Below, piece by piece: positions 45,364-54,762 of a DNA stretch of 64,000 bases. Source of the stretch: Bacteroidota bacterium (GTDB taxonomy: Bacteria > Bacteroidota > Bacteroidia > Bacteroidales > VadinHA17); assembly GCA_016718875.1 (NCBI GenBank), contig JADKBL010000001.1, forward strand, positions 332,002 to 396,001. Direction: 5' to 3'. Each line of letters opens with the position of its first letter. Position 1 is the stretch's first letter. The notes under the pieces are model-generated. The model saw only the letters and a list, made by a program, of their open reading frames with translations. It ran no database searches and was not told the origin of the DNA. The position numbers and the translations under genes are program-made.

Positions 45364-47230
45364 TTACGAACCAAAAACTTCCTGCTGCCGGTCATTAACA
45401 AAATCCTTAATGCGGCTATCCAGACTGCCGGTGGAGTTTTTTGAAAATCCGGCCATAACCCGGGTGAATACATCAATGTCATCCGGGCTGGTTCCTATTC
45501 CAAAGCTTATCCTTACAACACCGGGCAATACGATGCGGGGGAAAACCTTTACAATAATTTTTTGCAGTCGTTCAAGCGATGGTGGTACTTTCAGAAGATG
45601 TTTAATAAGGATGTGTGCACAATGGCACCCATACCTGACGCCTATCCCATTCCTTGCCAGTTCTTTTGCCACCACATCGGGCATGAAGTTTTTAAACGAA
45701 AATGAAATTACTCCGCCTCTCTTATGGAAGAGAGGCGATTCTGTATTTTTAATACCGTGTATTTTGATCCCATTTATCTGGGACAATAAGTCTACTGCTT
45801 TTTTTGTAAGTATTTGTTCTTCCTCCATAATAATATCGAGACCAATATTTTGTAGAATAGACAAAGCTTTTCCCATTGCAGCGATGCCAACTACATTTTC
45901 CTCTCCGGAATAATGGATCTTTTCCTGTTCCTCAGGGCTGAAGTTGAGAAGCCCCTTTCGTATCACCAGAACACCGCTCCCAAAAGGAGCATAAGCTTTA
46001 TGGGCTGAAAACGTGAGATAATCGATCCCCCATTTTTTCATTTCTATATTTCTGTGTGCAATAAGCTGTGCTGCATCAACAAGCAGATTCGCTTCGTATT
46101 TATGAACGATCCTGCTTATTTCTTCAAGATTGTTATATGTTCCCAACACATTCGATGCGCCACTTACAGCCACAAGCTTAATCCGTTTTTTCCCGTGCAG
46201 GAACTTCAGGTTGTAATCAGACAGCAAAGTCTCAAGTTCAACCGGATCGATAAACCCTTCCGGGTTTATATTAAGACGAATAAGCGAATAACCAGGAATC
46301 AGCCTCCATGGCAGATCATTCGAGTTATGTTCGAGAAGTGTATTTAAAACGACAGATCCGGTGGTGTTTTTTGTTTCACGATGCAGACTTTCAGCAGCAA
46401 GATTAATAGCTTCAGTGGTATTTGAAGTAAAGATAATATCATAGTCAGCCAGAGGAGCATTAAGGTATCCGGCACATACCGAACGTACTTCCCGGATTAT
46501 TTCAGTTTTCATTTCTGCAGGCTGATTCCATGTATTGCAGACAACGTTCCATACCTGCTGAAATGTGGGAGTTGTTGCTGCATAATCAAGATAGATAAAT
46601 GGACGTGAACCGGCATAACAAGGAACAGAAATATTGCGGCCAATGATGCTTTGTCTTACCTTATTAAGTAATTCTATTCCGTTATAATTCACCAGATCAT
46701 CCGAATATAGAATATCGTGAAGATTTTTCTTATCACTTCCAATTTTCATGAAAGCATCATTTCCGAACTGATGGATTAAAAGTAATGCTTTGGCAAAGGT
46801 TATAACATTGATTATCGGAGGTTCCGGCTTCAAACCTGTCGGGTTTATCAGCCCAAACCACCCAGTCGCGAGCCACCAGTCTTGCAGTACCCCCGCCGCT
46901 CTGGAAAGGAACTCCTCCGGGCAAAGCCTTACTCCTTACAGCCATCGCTCTTACACCAATTGACAAACCAATATCCAGGCTTGAGATACATTTATAATCC
47001 AGTGGATTAAGCAATGCCCGGAGAGCTATTTCTCTGGAAGGTGTGCAGAAGATAACAGTGTATTTGTCCTTTTTTAGGTTCAGGTATTCCAGAACAATCT
47101 CCCTGGCTTTCTCAAACAGGCTGGTTGTCGCCATTGAAAAGTGACCACTGCCTCTGTGAACATTTGAATATGTTTCGAGTGCTGAAAAGACACTCTGTTC
47201 AAGAGCTTCATAAGCTTTGCTGTCAGACAT
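45364..47230 (-). pseudogene. Class-V (cysteine-desulfurase-like) PLP aminotransferase with a degenerate duplicate N-terminal module; one-base frameshift
   Basis: Two frames overlap (46757-47230 and 45364-46833). Omitting one base (T on the minus strand at 46819) gives '...DRFEAGTPIINVITFAKAL', the expected class-V sequence, and one protein of 621 residues. Residues about 1-165 look like a shrunken class-V unit ('NVHRGSGHFS' followed directly by 'RFEAGTP'). Residues about 205-600 are a complete domain: 'YLDYAATTPT', 'NTTEAINLAAE', 'VDAAQLIAH', catalytic Lys411 in 'SAHKAY', and 'YGCHCAH'. Cysteine desulfurase or selenocysteine lyase-like chemistry is possible; the substrate is unknown. Confidence 0.8.
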
Positions 47231-47247
47231 AAAATTCTTTCTAAAAT

Positions 47248-48384
47248 TTAATTACCGGGTTTCAGATCATTAAAAAACCTGATGTTACTGAATGCAACGG
47301 CTTCTTTCTCATCAACAGAACCGGAACATACGAAAAATCCTATTAGTGCGGATTCTGAAATATTAGTTATCTGAACAATGTTTTGCTCATAGATTTCACC
47401 AAATTTTGCTGCCTTAACAATAAAGGAATCACCTTTCTTCTCAATCAGTATCATATCTGATCCGGATGCTTTAAATAGAATATCTTTTGAAGGTTCTCCC
47501 TTTACTAATCTGTACATTATTTTAGCGGTACCGTTATTCAGAACAAGGCAGGCGATGAAGGCAGCATCAGGTTCGGTTGATTGCCGGAACATTATACCGG
47601 CAGATCCTGCTTTGCCAGCTGTAAGCCCGAGAAGCTTTACACCGGATTCAAGAATAAAGTTGCCGGTTACTGGTTTGCAGAGGTATCCGAAATTATCTGT
47701 TTTATCCTTAAGACCTTCTCCTCCTGAAACCAGGTAATAAGCCTGTGGAGGAGTATCAAATTTCGTTTCAGCTTTGACAGCACTAACGCCCACACTCAGG
47801 CATTTTTCAAAAACAGAAGGATTCAAAATATTATTGATGCCGGAGGTATTTGTCTTTTCAGCTTTGAAATCAATTCCGGTCCAGCGGCCACGGGCATACT
47901 CAAAAAAACCGCCCTCGGGTCTCCGTAGGTTAGAATAACTGTTTGATTCCACCCTGATTTTTGCTCCCGAAGGTATTTCAACTCCGGTCCATTGCAGCAT
48001 TGCCGGGGCACAGAATTCATTTGTCGGCGGATTCTTCTGACTTAATCCAACGGGCTTATCATTTACATATACGTTGTATGCACATTCTCCATCTCTTTCG
48101 GTTAATGTGTTTAAAATAACAGTATAGGTACCTGTTTTAGCAGGGAAATTACCCTCTGCAGATGCCATATGAAAGGCAAAATTAAGATCATCTCCTGCAA
48201 GGGCATTCCATTCCTTTTCAATATGGTACGGGTTGTATGGCAGCCGGTTAGGTGCTTTTCCATTACGAAGAGTAAGCGAAAAATCATTTATAGCACTCAT
48301 TGTGATTAATTCACCCTCCTTCTGAGAGAAAGCACCTGAGGATTGAATTATTAGAAATAAAAACAATGCAAGGAGGGTTTTCAT
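47248..48384 (-). CDS. Secreted two-domain beta-sandwich protein, function unknown
   Basis: 378 residues from ATG 48384, which begins a clean signal peptide ('LLALFLFLIIQSSGAFSQ'); the frame extends upstream without a leader. The N-terminal half ('GTYTVILNTLTERDGECAYNVYVN') reads like a carbohydrate-binding beta-sandwich, and the C-terminal half ('SAGIMFRQSTEPDAAFIACLVL') resembles laminin-G/DUF1080-like folds. No catalytic residues are recognised, so a glycan-binding role is inferred. The class-V aminotransferase gene follows after 17 bp. Confidence 0.65.
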   Translation of the reverse strand: MKTLLALFLFLIIQSSGAFSQKEGELITMSAINDFSLTLRNGKAPNRLPYNPYHIEKEWNALAGDDLNFAFHMASAEGNFPAKTGTYTVILNTLTERDGECAYNVYVNDKPVGLSQKNPPTNEFCAPAMLQWTGVEIPSGAKIRVESNSYSNLRRPEGGFFEYARGRWTGIDFKAEKTNTSGINNILNPSVFEKCLSVGVSAVKAETKFDTPPQAYYLVSGGEGLKDKTDNFGYLCKPVTGNFILESGVKLLGLTAGKAGSAGIMFRQSTEPDAAFIACLVLNNGTAKIMYRLVKGEPSKDILFKASGSDMILIEKKGDSFIVKAAKFGEIYEQNIVQITNISESALIGFFVCSGSVDEKEAVAFSNIRFFNDLKPGN

Positions 48385-48606
48385 AATGGCGGGTTTATTT
48401 GAAACGGAATATCTTTTAAATATCAGAATGATATAAAGATAATTAATGAAAAGCAATTAAGCTGTTGTGGCCTCTCAAACTTTTCAGGGATACAGAATTC
48501 AGTAATTAAGGAATACCCGGATTGCGTTTATTTAAATAAATTAGAGTCCTATAAAATAGATGTATTTTAGAATACCTTTAGAATCCGGATAAAAAACTGA
48601 AATAGA

Positions 48607-50016
48607 ATGGATAAGAAAGCGATTGTATTGCTTATTTGTTTTGTCTACTTCGCAGTACTGATAATTGCTGGAATATTCTTGTCTGCCAGAAACAGAAAAA
48701 CATCTGATTTTCTTCTTGCAGGACGCAGATTGAATCTTCCCTTTTCAATCGCTACATTATCCGCTGTCCAGATTGGCGCCGGAATAATTCTGGGAGGTTC
48801 ATCAAACGGAGCCAGGATGGGGATATGGCCAGGTATGTGGTATGCGCTGGGATGTGGTGGCGGATTAATCCTTGCCGGAATATTTGTCGCAGGACGGCTT
48901 CATCAGAAGGAGAGTTTTGTTCCAATGGATTTTTACGAGGTGCGTTACGGCTCAAACAAGTGGGTGCGTATTTGGGCCTGGATAAGTAATGTACCGAGCC
49001 TGCTTGGGATCTTTGTTGCACAGCTGCTTGCATGCGGAAGCATTCTGTCGGGATTTGGTGTTACTTTTTCAACAGGCATAATAATTTGTTCAGTAGTTAT
49101 TCTGATCTACACTACAGTAGGAGGCATGTGGGGAATTGTGATTACGGATATTATTCAAACCTCAATAATCATTATAAGTATACCTGTTATAACTGCGGCA
49201 TCTCTTATTCTTTTATCCTCAAAGGGTATTTCAATTGCAAGTATTTATTCAACTCCATTTATTCCTGCCGGCACTTTTATAAAGTTTATCTACCTGGTTG
49301 TACCTTTTCTGATAGCGATATCAGTTTCATACGATGCCTATATACGCTATCAGTCAGCCAAAGATTCATATACAGCCAAATGGGGCTGCATAATTGCGGG
49401 GATAATAGTAATTTGTATAGGGATTCTTACATCTACCGTCGGTACAGTTGGAGGAATTCTTTTTCCGGAAGTCAGGGAAGGTATTTTTTCATTCATGGTG
49501 ATGCAGTCTTTAAGTCCTGTTCTTGCAGGGTTGGTGATTGCAGCTATTTTAGGGGCATCCATGTCAAGCGCATCCGGGTTGCTTGTGGCTATGGGGGCAA
49601 CATTTTCGCGTGATTTTTACAACAGGTTCCTTCATCCTGAGGCAAACATAGATGAGATGAAATACTCAAAGCTTATTTCCCGTCTGGCAATAGCGGTATC
49701 AGCAGTAGCGGGTATTTGGTTTTCATTTAAGATTACAGACATCCTGGATGCCATAATCATTTTTAATTATCCATATATGGGAAGCCTTTTAATTCCATTG
49801 CTGGCAGGTGTTTTATGGAAGGGAGCCACAAAAAGAGGATCAATGGCAGCCATTTTTACCGGCGGAACAATCGGAGTGGGAGCATTCGTTGCCGGAGTTC
49901 CCGGACCATTGAACGGATGGGTAAATCCTGACCTTGGATTATTTTTCGCATATACAATTTCACTGATTGTTCTTATTATTGTAAGCAAAACTGACAGGCA
50001 AAGTTTATTAAAGTAG
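48607..50016 (+). CDS. Sodium:solute symporter (SSS family)
   Basis: 469 residues with about 13 transmembrane segments and SSS-type features: 'FLLAGRRLNLPFSIATLSAVQIGAG' region, 'YTVGGMWGIVITD'-like sequence ('YTTVGGMWGIVITDIIQT') and 'ILGASMSSASGLLVA', where a sodium site is expected. SSS proteins import sugars, carboxylates, amino acids or vitamins with Na+. First gene of a five-gene run whose reductases act in the cytoplasm or periplasm, so it probably brings in their substrate. Confidence 0.92.
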   Translation: MDKKAIVLLICFVYFAVLIIAGIFLSARNRKTSDFLLAGRRLNLPFSIATLSAVQIGAGIILGGSSNGARMGIWPGMWYALGCGGGLILAGIFVAGRLHQKESFVPMDFYEVRYGSNKWVRIWAWISNVPSLLGIFVAQLLACGSILSGFGVTFSTGIIICSVVILIYTTVGGMWGIVITDIIQTSIIIISIPVITAASLILLSSKGISIASIYSTPFIPAGTFIKFIYLVVPFLIAISVSYDAYIRYQSAKDSYTAKWGCIIAGIIVICIGILTSTVGTVGGILFPEVREGIFSFMVMQSLSPVLAGLVIAAILGASMSSASGLLVAMGATFSRDFYNRFLHPEANIDEMKYSKLISRLAIAVSAVAGIWFSFKITDILDAIIIFNYPYMGSLLIPLLAGVLWKGATKRGSMAAIFTGGTIGVGAFVAGVPGPLNGWVNPDLGLFFAYTISLIVLIIVSKTDRQSLLK

Positions 50017-50022
50017 ATATTA

Positions 50023-51969
50023 ATGCAAGAATTTAAGTGGCCCTATCCTCTTGATTATGGAAAGGAAGAAAAGATAACTGCAGATGTCCTGATCCTTGGC
50101 GGAGGCATTGCCGGATGCATGGCAGCAATTTCGGCTGCACGGAAGGGACAGAAGGTTGTTGTTGTTGAAAAAGGTGCCACAAAAATGAGCGGCGCCGGTG
50201 GCTCGGGATGTGATCACTGGGAATCAGCAGCCACAAATCCCTGTTCAAAAGTAACGCCTGAAGAGCTTACTCAGGCAATGCTTGATGACAATGATGGATA
50301 TAATAATGGTATTTCCCATTACATAGAATGCAGGGAGGGATATGACAGGTTGCTTGATATTGAAAAAATGGGGGGCAAGATCAGGGATACTGAAGATGAA
50401 TTCGTTGGTGCCGCTTTCAGAGATGAGGCCACAAAGCTGATGTTTGCCTATGATTATGAAAATAAAATAACTCTGCGGGTATGGGGCACTACTTTCAAGC
50501 CGGCAATGTACAGGGAGATGAAAAAACTCGGTATAAGGATTGTCGATCGCGTTATGGTTACCTCTCTGCTAACCCAAAGCGGCAACCAGGGAAATCGCTG
50601 CATTGGAGCCACCGGACTACATACCAGGACAGGTAAGTTTTACATCTTCAGCTCAAAATCGACAATAATGTGTCTCTCGAGACCGGCAAGAATTTGGATG
50701 TTTTCGTCTGATCATACGGGTCTGTGCGAGTTCAGGCCGACACAATGCATTGGTGACGGTCATGCGATGGGATGGAGAATTGGAGCGGAATTTACCATGA
50801 TGGAAAAATCTGTCAGAACGGAGTTTTCAGCAGCAGGAAGAAGTTATCCCCCATATGGCGCCGGTAATAATCATAACTCATGGTATGGTGCATCGATAAT
50901 TGACTCAACAGGAAAAGAGATACCCTATGCTGACAGGGACGGGAAAATCCTGAAAAGTGTTGAGGAAAGATTCCTGCCGGCAAAAGGGCAAAAATTCTTT
51001 ATGAAAGGAGGATCAGTTGATGACCCCAAACATGCAATTGAAGGACCCGAGACACTTCCTTTTGGAGACATGCTTAAAAAAGGTTACAAGCTTCCTTTTT
51101 ACGCTGACCTGACCACACTTCCCGACACCGAACGCAGGGCTATATGGGGTATGATGATAGGTGAAGAGGGGAAGACCCGCGTTCCTGTTTACGAGAACTA
51201 TAAGAAAGCAGGATTTGATCCCACAAAACATGTTCTGCAATGTTATGGTACCGGCTGGACCTCTGCAAGCTTTCTTCCTCAGGAAAGGCAACTTTTTGGT
51301 TTGCCTGGTGGATTTCTGAATGACTGGGAGCTGAAAACGAATATTGAAGGTCTATATGCTGCAGGTGATTGTCTTTATGCATCAAACTGTTATGGACATG
51401 CTGCTTCAACAGGTTATTATGCCGGCCGTCATGCATCTGCTTATGCGTTAAAAGAAGGGATCATTGAACCTGACAAAAACCAGACAGAAGCAGAGAAAAA
51501 AAGGATTTATGCACCTTTGCAAAATAATCCGGAAACATCCATAGGCTGGAAGGAGCTGAACATGGGAATTTCAAAAACAATGCAGAACTATTGCGGCGAT
51601 GCCAAAAGTGATGATCTTCTGAATACCGGATTGAAGATCTTAAAAAATTATGAGAAAGATGTTGTTCCTGCAACATTTGCATATAATCCGCATGAACTTA
51701 TGAGATTGCTTGAGGTATTTGATATTCTTACTGTTTCACAGATGATTATTTATGCCTCTCTGGCAAGAAAAAGCAGTTCGAAAGTATTATGTTTCAACAG
51801 GATTGACAATGAACAGGAAGAGACAGAAAACGATAGGAGACTAATCACCTTAAGGCTGGCAGAAAACAAAGTTGTCTATGATGAGAAACCACTTGATTTC
51901 TTTGGTGATTTAAAGGACAACTACGAAAAATTTAACCAGGATTATATGGGAGGAAAACAAAATGTCTGA
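50023..51969 (+). CDS. Soluble FAD-dependent reductase (fumarate reductase / AprA-like flavoprotein)
   Basis: 648 residues. The N-terminal FAD-binding Rossmann motif 'LILGGGIAGCMAA' is followed by 'VVVVEKGA' and, later, the second FAD contact 'GLYAAGDCLYASNCYGHAASTGYYAG'. There is no signal or membrane segment. The layout is that of the succinate dehydrogenase/fumarate reductase, L-aspartate oxidase and adenylylsulfate reductase alpha superfamily. It overlaps the ferredoxin gene by 8 bp, so the two likely form an alpha-beta complex. The substrate is unknown; the neighbours suggest an unsaturated or keto acid rather than sulfate, since no sulfate-activation gene is near. Confidence 0.85.
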   Translation: MQEFKWPYPLDYGKEEKITADVLILGGGIAGCMAAISAARKGQKVVVVEKGATKMSGAGGSGCDHWESAATNPCSKVTPEELTQAMLDDNDGYNNGISHYIECREGYDRLLDIEKMGGKIRDTEDEFVGAAFRDEATKLMFAYDYENKITLRVWGTTFKPAMYREMKKLGIRIVDRVMVTSLLTQSGNQGNRCIGATGLHTRTGKFYIFSSKSTIMCLSRPARIWMFSSDHTGLCEFRPTQCIGDGHAMGWRIGAEFTMMEKSVRTEFSAAGRSYPPYGAGNNHNSWYGASIIDSTGKEIPYADRDGKILKSVEERFLPAKGQKFFMKGGSVDDPKHAIEGPETLPFGDMLKKGYKLPFYADLTTLPDTERRAIWGMMIGEEGKTRVPVYENYKKAGFDPTKHVLQCYGTGWTSASFLPQERQLFGLPGGFLNDWELKTNIEGLYAAGDCLYASNCYGHAASTGYYAGRHASAYALKEGIIEPDKNQTEAEKKRIYAPLQNNPETSIGWKELNMGISKTMQNYCGDAKSDDLLNTGLKILKNYEKDVVPATFAYNPHELMRLLEVFDILTVSQMIIYASLARKSSSKVLCFNRIDNEQEETENDRRLITLRLAENKVVYDEKPLDFFGDLKDNYEKFNQDYMGGKQNV

Positions 51970-52246
51970 GAACCAGAATATGCCCTATACTGAAATGCCG
52001 GCATCTAAACCTATAGTTATTGATGCAGGGAAATGCACAGGATGTAACAGTTGTGTTGAGATATGTATGGTTGACCTTTTCATACCGGGGCCTGAAAGAG
52101 GCAAACCACCTGTGGTCTTATATCCGGGAGAATGCTGGTACTGCGGATGCTGTGTGATGGTTTGTCCTGAAGAGGGCGCAATTACTCTGCGTCATCCGCT
52201 TATGAATCAGGCACACTGGGTAGAAAAAGCAGAGTTACTTAAATAG
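51962..52246 (+). CDS. Ferredoxin-like 2x[4Fe-4S] electron-transfer subunit
   Basis: 94 residues with two complete CxxCxxCxxxC clusters: Cys25, 28, 31, 35 and Cys58, 61, 64, 68 (plus a spare Cys63). It overlaps the flavoprotein gene by 8 bp, a sign of stoichiometric complex formation, and would pass electrons to its FAD as AprB does for AprA. Confidence 0.93.
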   Translation: MSENQNMPYTEMPASKPIVIDAGKCTGCNSCVEICMVDLFIPGPERGKPPVVLYPGECWYCGCCVMVCPEEGAITLRHPLMNQAHWVEKAELLK

Positions 52247-52272
52247 AGAGCATTACAATTAAACATAAAAAT

Positions 52273-52845
52273 ATGAAGACAAAAACTTTTTCAGTTTTGT
52301 TTATTACGCTGCTATTTAGCGGTGTAGTTCTTAATGGCCAGAATAGCAACAAAAGTGTTACAGATGTAATTCTGAATGGCTACTCTGTGAGGATGTTTTC
52401 ATCGGAGCCGGTATCGGATCAGGATCTTGATCTGATATTGAAATGCGGGATAAAAGCGCCCAGTTCCAGGAACGGGCAGCGCTGGAAATTTACAGTTGTA
52501 AGGGACACTGCTCTGGCCAATAAAGCAATTGGGAACATAAATCCGGGTAATGTCCTGATTTTTGTTTCAGGACCAGAATCACAGGAGCCTGCAGGTATCG
52601 ACTTTGACTGCGCTCTCGCTACTGAAAATATGAACATTGCAGCTCAAAGTCTAGGACTGGGAGCAAGAATATATGGAGGCCCGGTGAGAAATGTAAATTC
52701 AACAATGAAACAAAGCCTTGAAATACCTGAAGGATACAGAGTTGTGACAATACTTAGGGTGGGGCATGTTGACAAAAGCGTTGATGCAGTTACAGCAGCT
52801 TCGGCAAGAAAAAGCTATGAAGAGATCGTAAACTTTAAAAAATAG
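52273..52845 (+). CDS. Exported nitroreductase-family protein
   Basis: 190 residues with a signal peptide ('VLFITLLFSGVVLNGQ') and the nitroreductase fold: 'RMFSSEPVSDQDLDLIL', 'APSSRNGQRWKFTVV' (FMN-phosphate contacts) and 'ATENMNIAAQSLGLGARIYG'. Family members are FMN enzymes for nitro, quinone or enone reduction. A signal peptide on this family is uncommon; the cofactor would have to be exported or the protein moved folded, but no twin arginine is present. Fourth gene of the symporter run. Confidence 0.85.
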   Translation: MKTKTFSVLFITLLFSGVVLNGQNSNKSVTDVILNGYSVRMFSSEPVSDQDLDLILKCGIKAPSSRNGQRWKFTVVRDTALANKAIGNINPGNVLIFVSGPESQEPAGIDFDCALATENMNIAAQSLGLGARIYGGPVRNVNSTMKQSLEIPEGYRVVTILRVGHVDKSVDAVTAASARKSYEEIVNFKK

Positions 52846-52852
52846 TAATATA

Positions 52853-53542
52853 ATGTCAAAGCATATTGGGATAGTTGCCTGCAGTTATGAAGGTGCTGCG
52901 CTATGTTACAGAACAATCTGCAACGAGGGATCGGAATTTATGGGTGAGCATCTACATCCGGAGGTAAGCCTTCATAATCATCCTTTAGGCGAATACATGA
53001 AATTCATTGAAACCGGCAACTGGGAGGGTGTTGCAGAAATTATGTTATCCTCTGCAGAAAAATTGAAAAAGACCGGAGCAGATTTTCTGATAAGTCCGGA
53101 TAATACTATTCACCAGGCTTTTTCTTCAGTACTGAAAAGAACGCCCTTGCCATGGCTTCATATCGGAGAAGAGGTAGCTAAGGAGGCAGGTGAAATGAAG
53201 TTTAAAAAGTTACTGATTCTTGGAACAAAATTTCTTATGGAAGGGCCTGTGTATCCTGATGTATTGAATAAAAGTGGCATAGGATATCTTATTCCATCAC
53301 AGGAACAAAGGGTGAAAATAAACAGTATAATTTTCAGTGAACTGGTTTACGGAGTTATCAGGGAGGAATCAAAAAGATACTTTCTGGATATTGTTGATGA
53401 ATTCAGGACTAAGGGATGCGATGCAGCAATACTTGGTTGCACGGAGATACCACTTATTGTTTTGCCTGATGAATCTTCACTCCCTGTACTCGATTCAACA
53501 AGAATACTTGCACGAGCAGCACTTAAACATGCTATTGCCTGA
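52853..53542 (+). CDS. Aspartate/glutamate racemase-family protein
   Basis: 229 residues. The two catalytic Cys are present: Cys10 in 'VACSYEGA' and one in 'AAILGCTEIPLIV'. The family includes aspartate racemase, hydantoin racemase, maleate isomerase and arylmalonate decarboxylase, so a cis/trans isomerase or decarboxylase is as possible as a racemase. It begins 7 bp after the nitroreductase gene and ends the run. Confidence 0.9.
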   Translation: MSKHIGIVACSYEGAALCYRTICNEGSEFMGEHLHPEVSLHNHPLGEYMKFIETGNWEGVAEIMLSSAEKLKKTGADFLISPDNTIHQAFSSVLKRTPLPWLHIGEEVAKEAGEMKFKKLLILGTKFLMEGPVYPDVLNKSGIGYLIPSQEQRVKINSIIFSELVYGVIREESKRYFLDIVDEFRTKGCDAAILGCTEIPLIVLPDESSLPVLDSTRILARAALKHAIA

Positions 53543-53544
53543 AA

Positions 53545-54603
53545 CTATTTCGACCTCAGGTATTGTGTCGGCCAGATAATTTCATCTTCAAGTTTACTTG
53601 CTGCTTGAAGTGCAAAATATGGATTTCTCAGAAGTTCTCTGCCAAAGAGAATAAGATCGGCTTTATTCTCCTGCAAAATAGTCTCAGCCTGTGAAGCAGA
53701 TGTAATCATGCCAACAGCACCTGTCATGATTCCGGTTTTTCTCACAGCTTCAGAGAACGGAACCTGATAATCCGGTCCGAACGGGATCTTTGCATCAAAA
53801 ATATTTCCACCGGATGAACAATCTATAAGATCTATGCCCCTCTCTTTAAGAAGGTAGCCTAGTTTTATGCTGTCTTCAATTGTCCATCCGCCTTCTGCCC
53901 AGTCGGTGGCAGAGATTCTCACGAACAGAGGATTTTCATCAGGCCAGACAGATTTAATGGCATCAATTATCTGTTTCAGCAGCAAAGTACGGTTTTCAAA
54001 AGACCCGCCATATTCATCATTCCGCTGATTGCTCAGAGGAGAAAGAAACTCCTGTAAAAGGTAGCCATGAGCACTATGAATTTCGATTATTTTGTAACCT
54101 GCATCAAGCGAACGCCTGGCGGCATTCTTAAAAGAGGAGATAACATTTTGAATTCCATCAGCATCCAGCGAAACCGGGCTCCGGTCATTTGCTGTAAAGG
54201 GGATATCGCTCGGCGCAATAGTCTGCCACCCACCATCATTGAAATCAAGCTGTTTACCACCTTTCCATGGGAGATCGCATGAAGCTTTTCTTCCGGCATG
54301 GGCAAGCTGGATAGCAGGCACAGCTCCCTGCTGGTTTATAAAACTGACTATCTTTTTCAATCCCGGAGTATGTTCATCTGACCATATACCAAGATCGCCT
54401 GGAGTTATTCTTCCTTCCGGGGCCACTGCTGTAGCCTCCTGAATTATCAATCCGGTTCCACCAGCAGCCCTGGTGCCATAATGAACAAGATGCCAGTCAC
54501 TTGTGAAGCCATCTTTAGAAGAATACTGGCACATCGGAGACATAACGATCCTGTTTTTAAGATTGAGTTTTTTTATAGTCAGGGGTGAAAAGAGTTTTGA
54601 CAT
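53545..54603 (-). CDS. Old Yellow Enzyme-type NADH:flavin oxidoreductase (YqjM-like)
   Basis: 352 residues. Hallmarks: 'SPMCQYSS' with the redox-tuning Cys25, 'HSAHGYLLQEFLSP' and 'YGGSFENR'; these are typical of the thermophilic-like (YqjM) class that reduces activated C=C bonds with NAD(P)H and FMN. It converges with the symporter operon (2 bp apart), and shared reductive chemistry makes a functional link plausible. Confidence 0.93.
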   Translation of the reverse strand: MSKLFSPLTIKKLNLKNRIVMSPMCQYSSKDGFTSDWHLVHYGTRAAGGTGLIIQEATAVAPEGRITPGDLGIWSDEHTPGLKKIVSFINQQGAVPAIQLAHAGRKASCDLPWKGGKQLDFNDGGWQTIAPSDIPFTANDRSPVSLDADGIQNVISSFKNAARRSLDAGYKIIEIHSAHGYLLQEFLSPLSNQRNDEYGGSFENRTLLLKQIIDAIKSVWPDENPLFVRISATDWAEGGWTIEDSIKLGYLLKERGIDLIDCSSGGNIFDAKIPFGPDYQVPFSEAVRKTGIMTGAVGMITSASQAETILQENKADLILFGRELLRNPYFALQAASKLEDEIIWPTQYLRSK

Positions 54604-54629
54604 AAGTATAGGTTTTTAATACTTCCTTA

Positions 54630-54637
54630 CAAAAGTA
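54630..54637 (-). promoter_or_regulatory. Possible -7 promoter element for the Old Yellow Enzyme gene
   Basis: Minus-strand TACTTTTG fits TAnnTTTG, 27 bp upstream of the ATG at 54603. No clear -33 TTTG. Confidence 0.35.
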
Positions 54638-54762
54638 GTATTAAAACAGCTTATTGCTTTGCTTTAGCAGGCGGGTTTAATAATTTCACAGACTAATAAT
54701 TTGAAGGAAGATGAATTAATTTTTTCCTTATCTTCACTAGATTCTATATTAAATTACACTTT

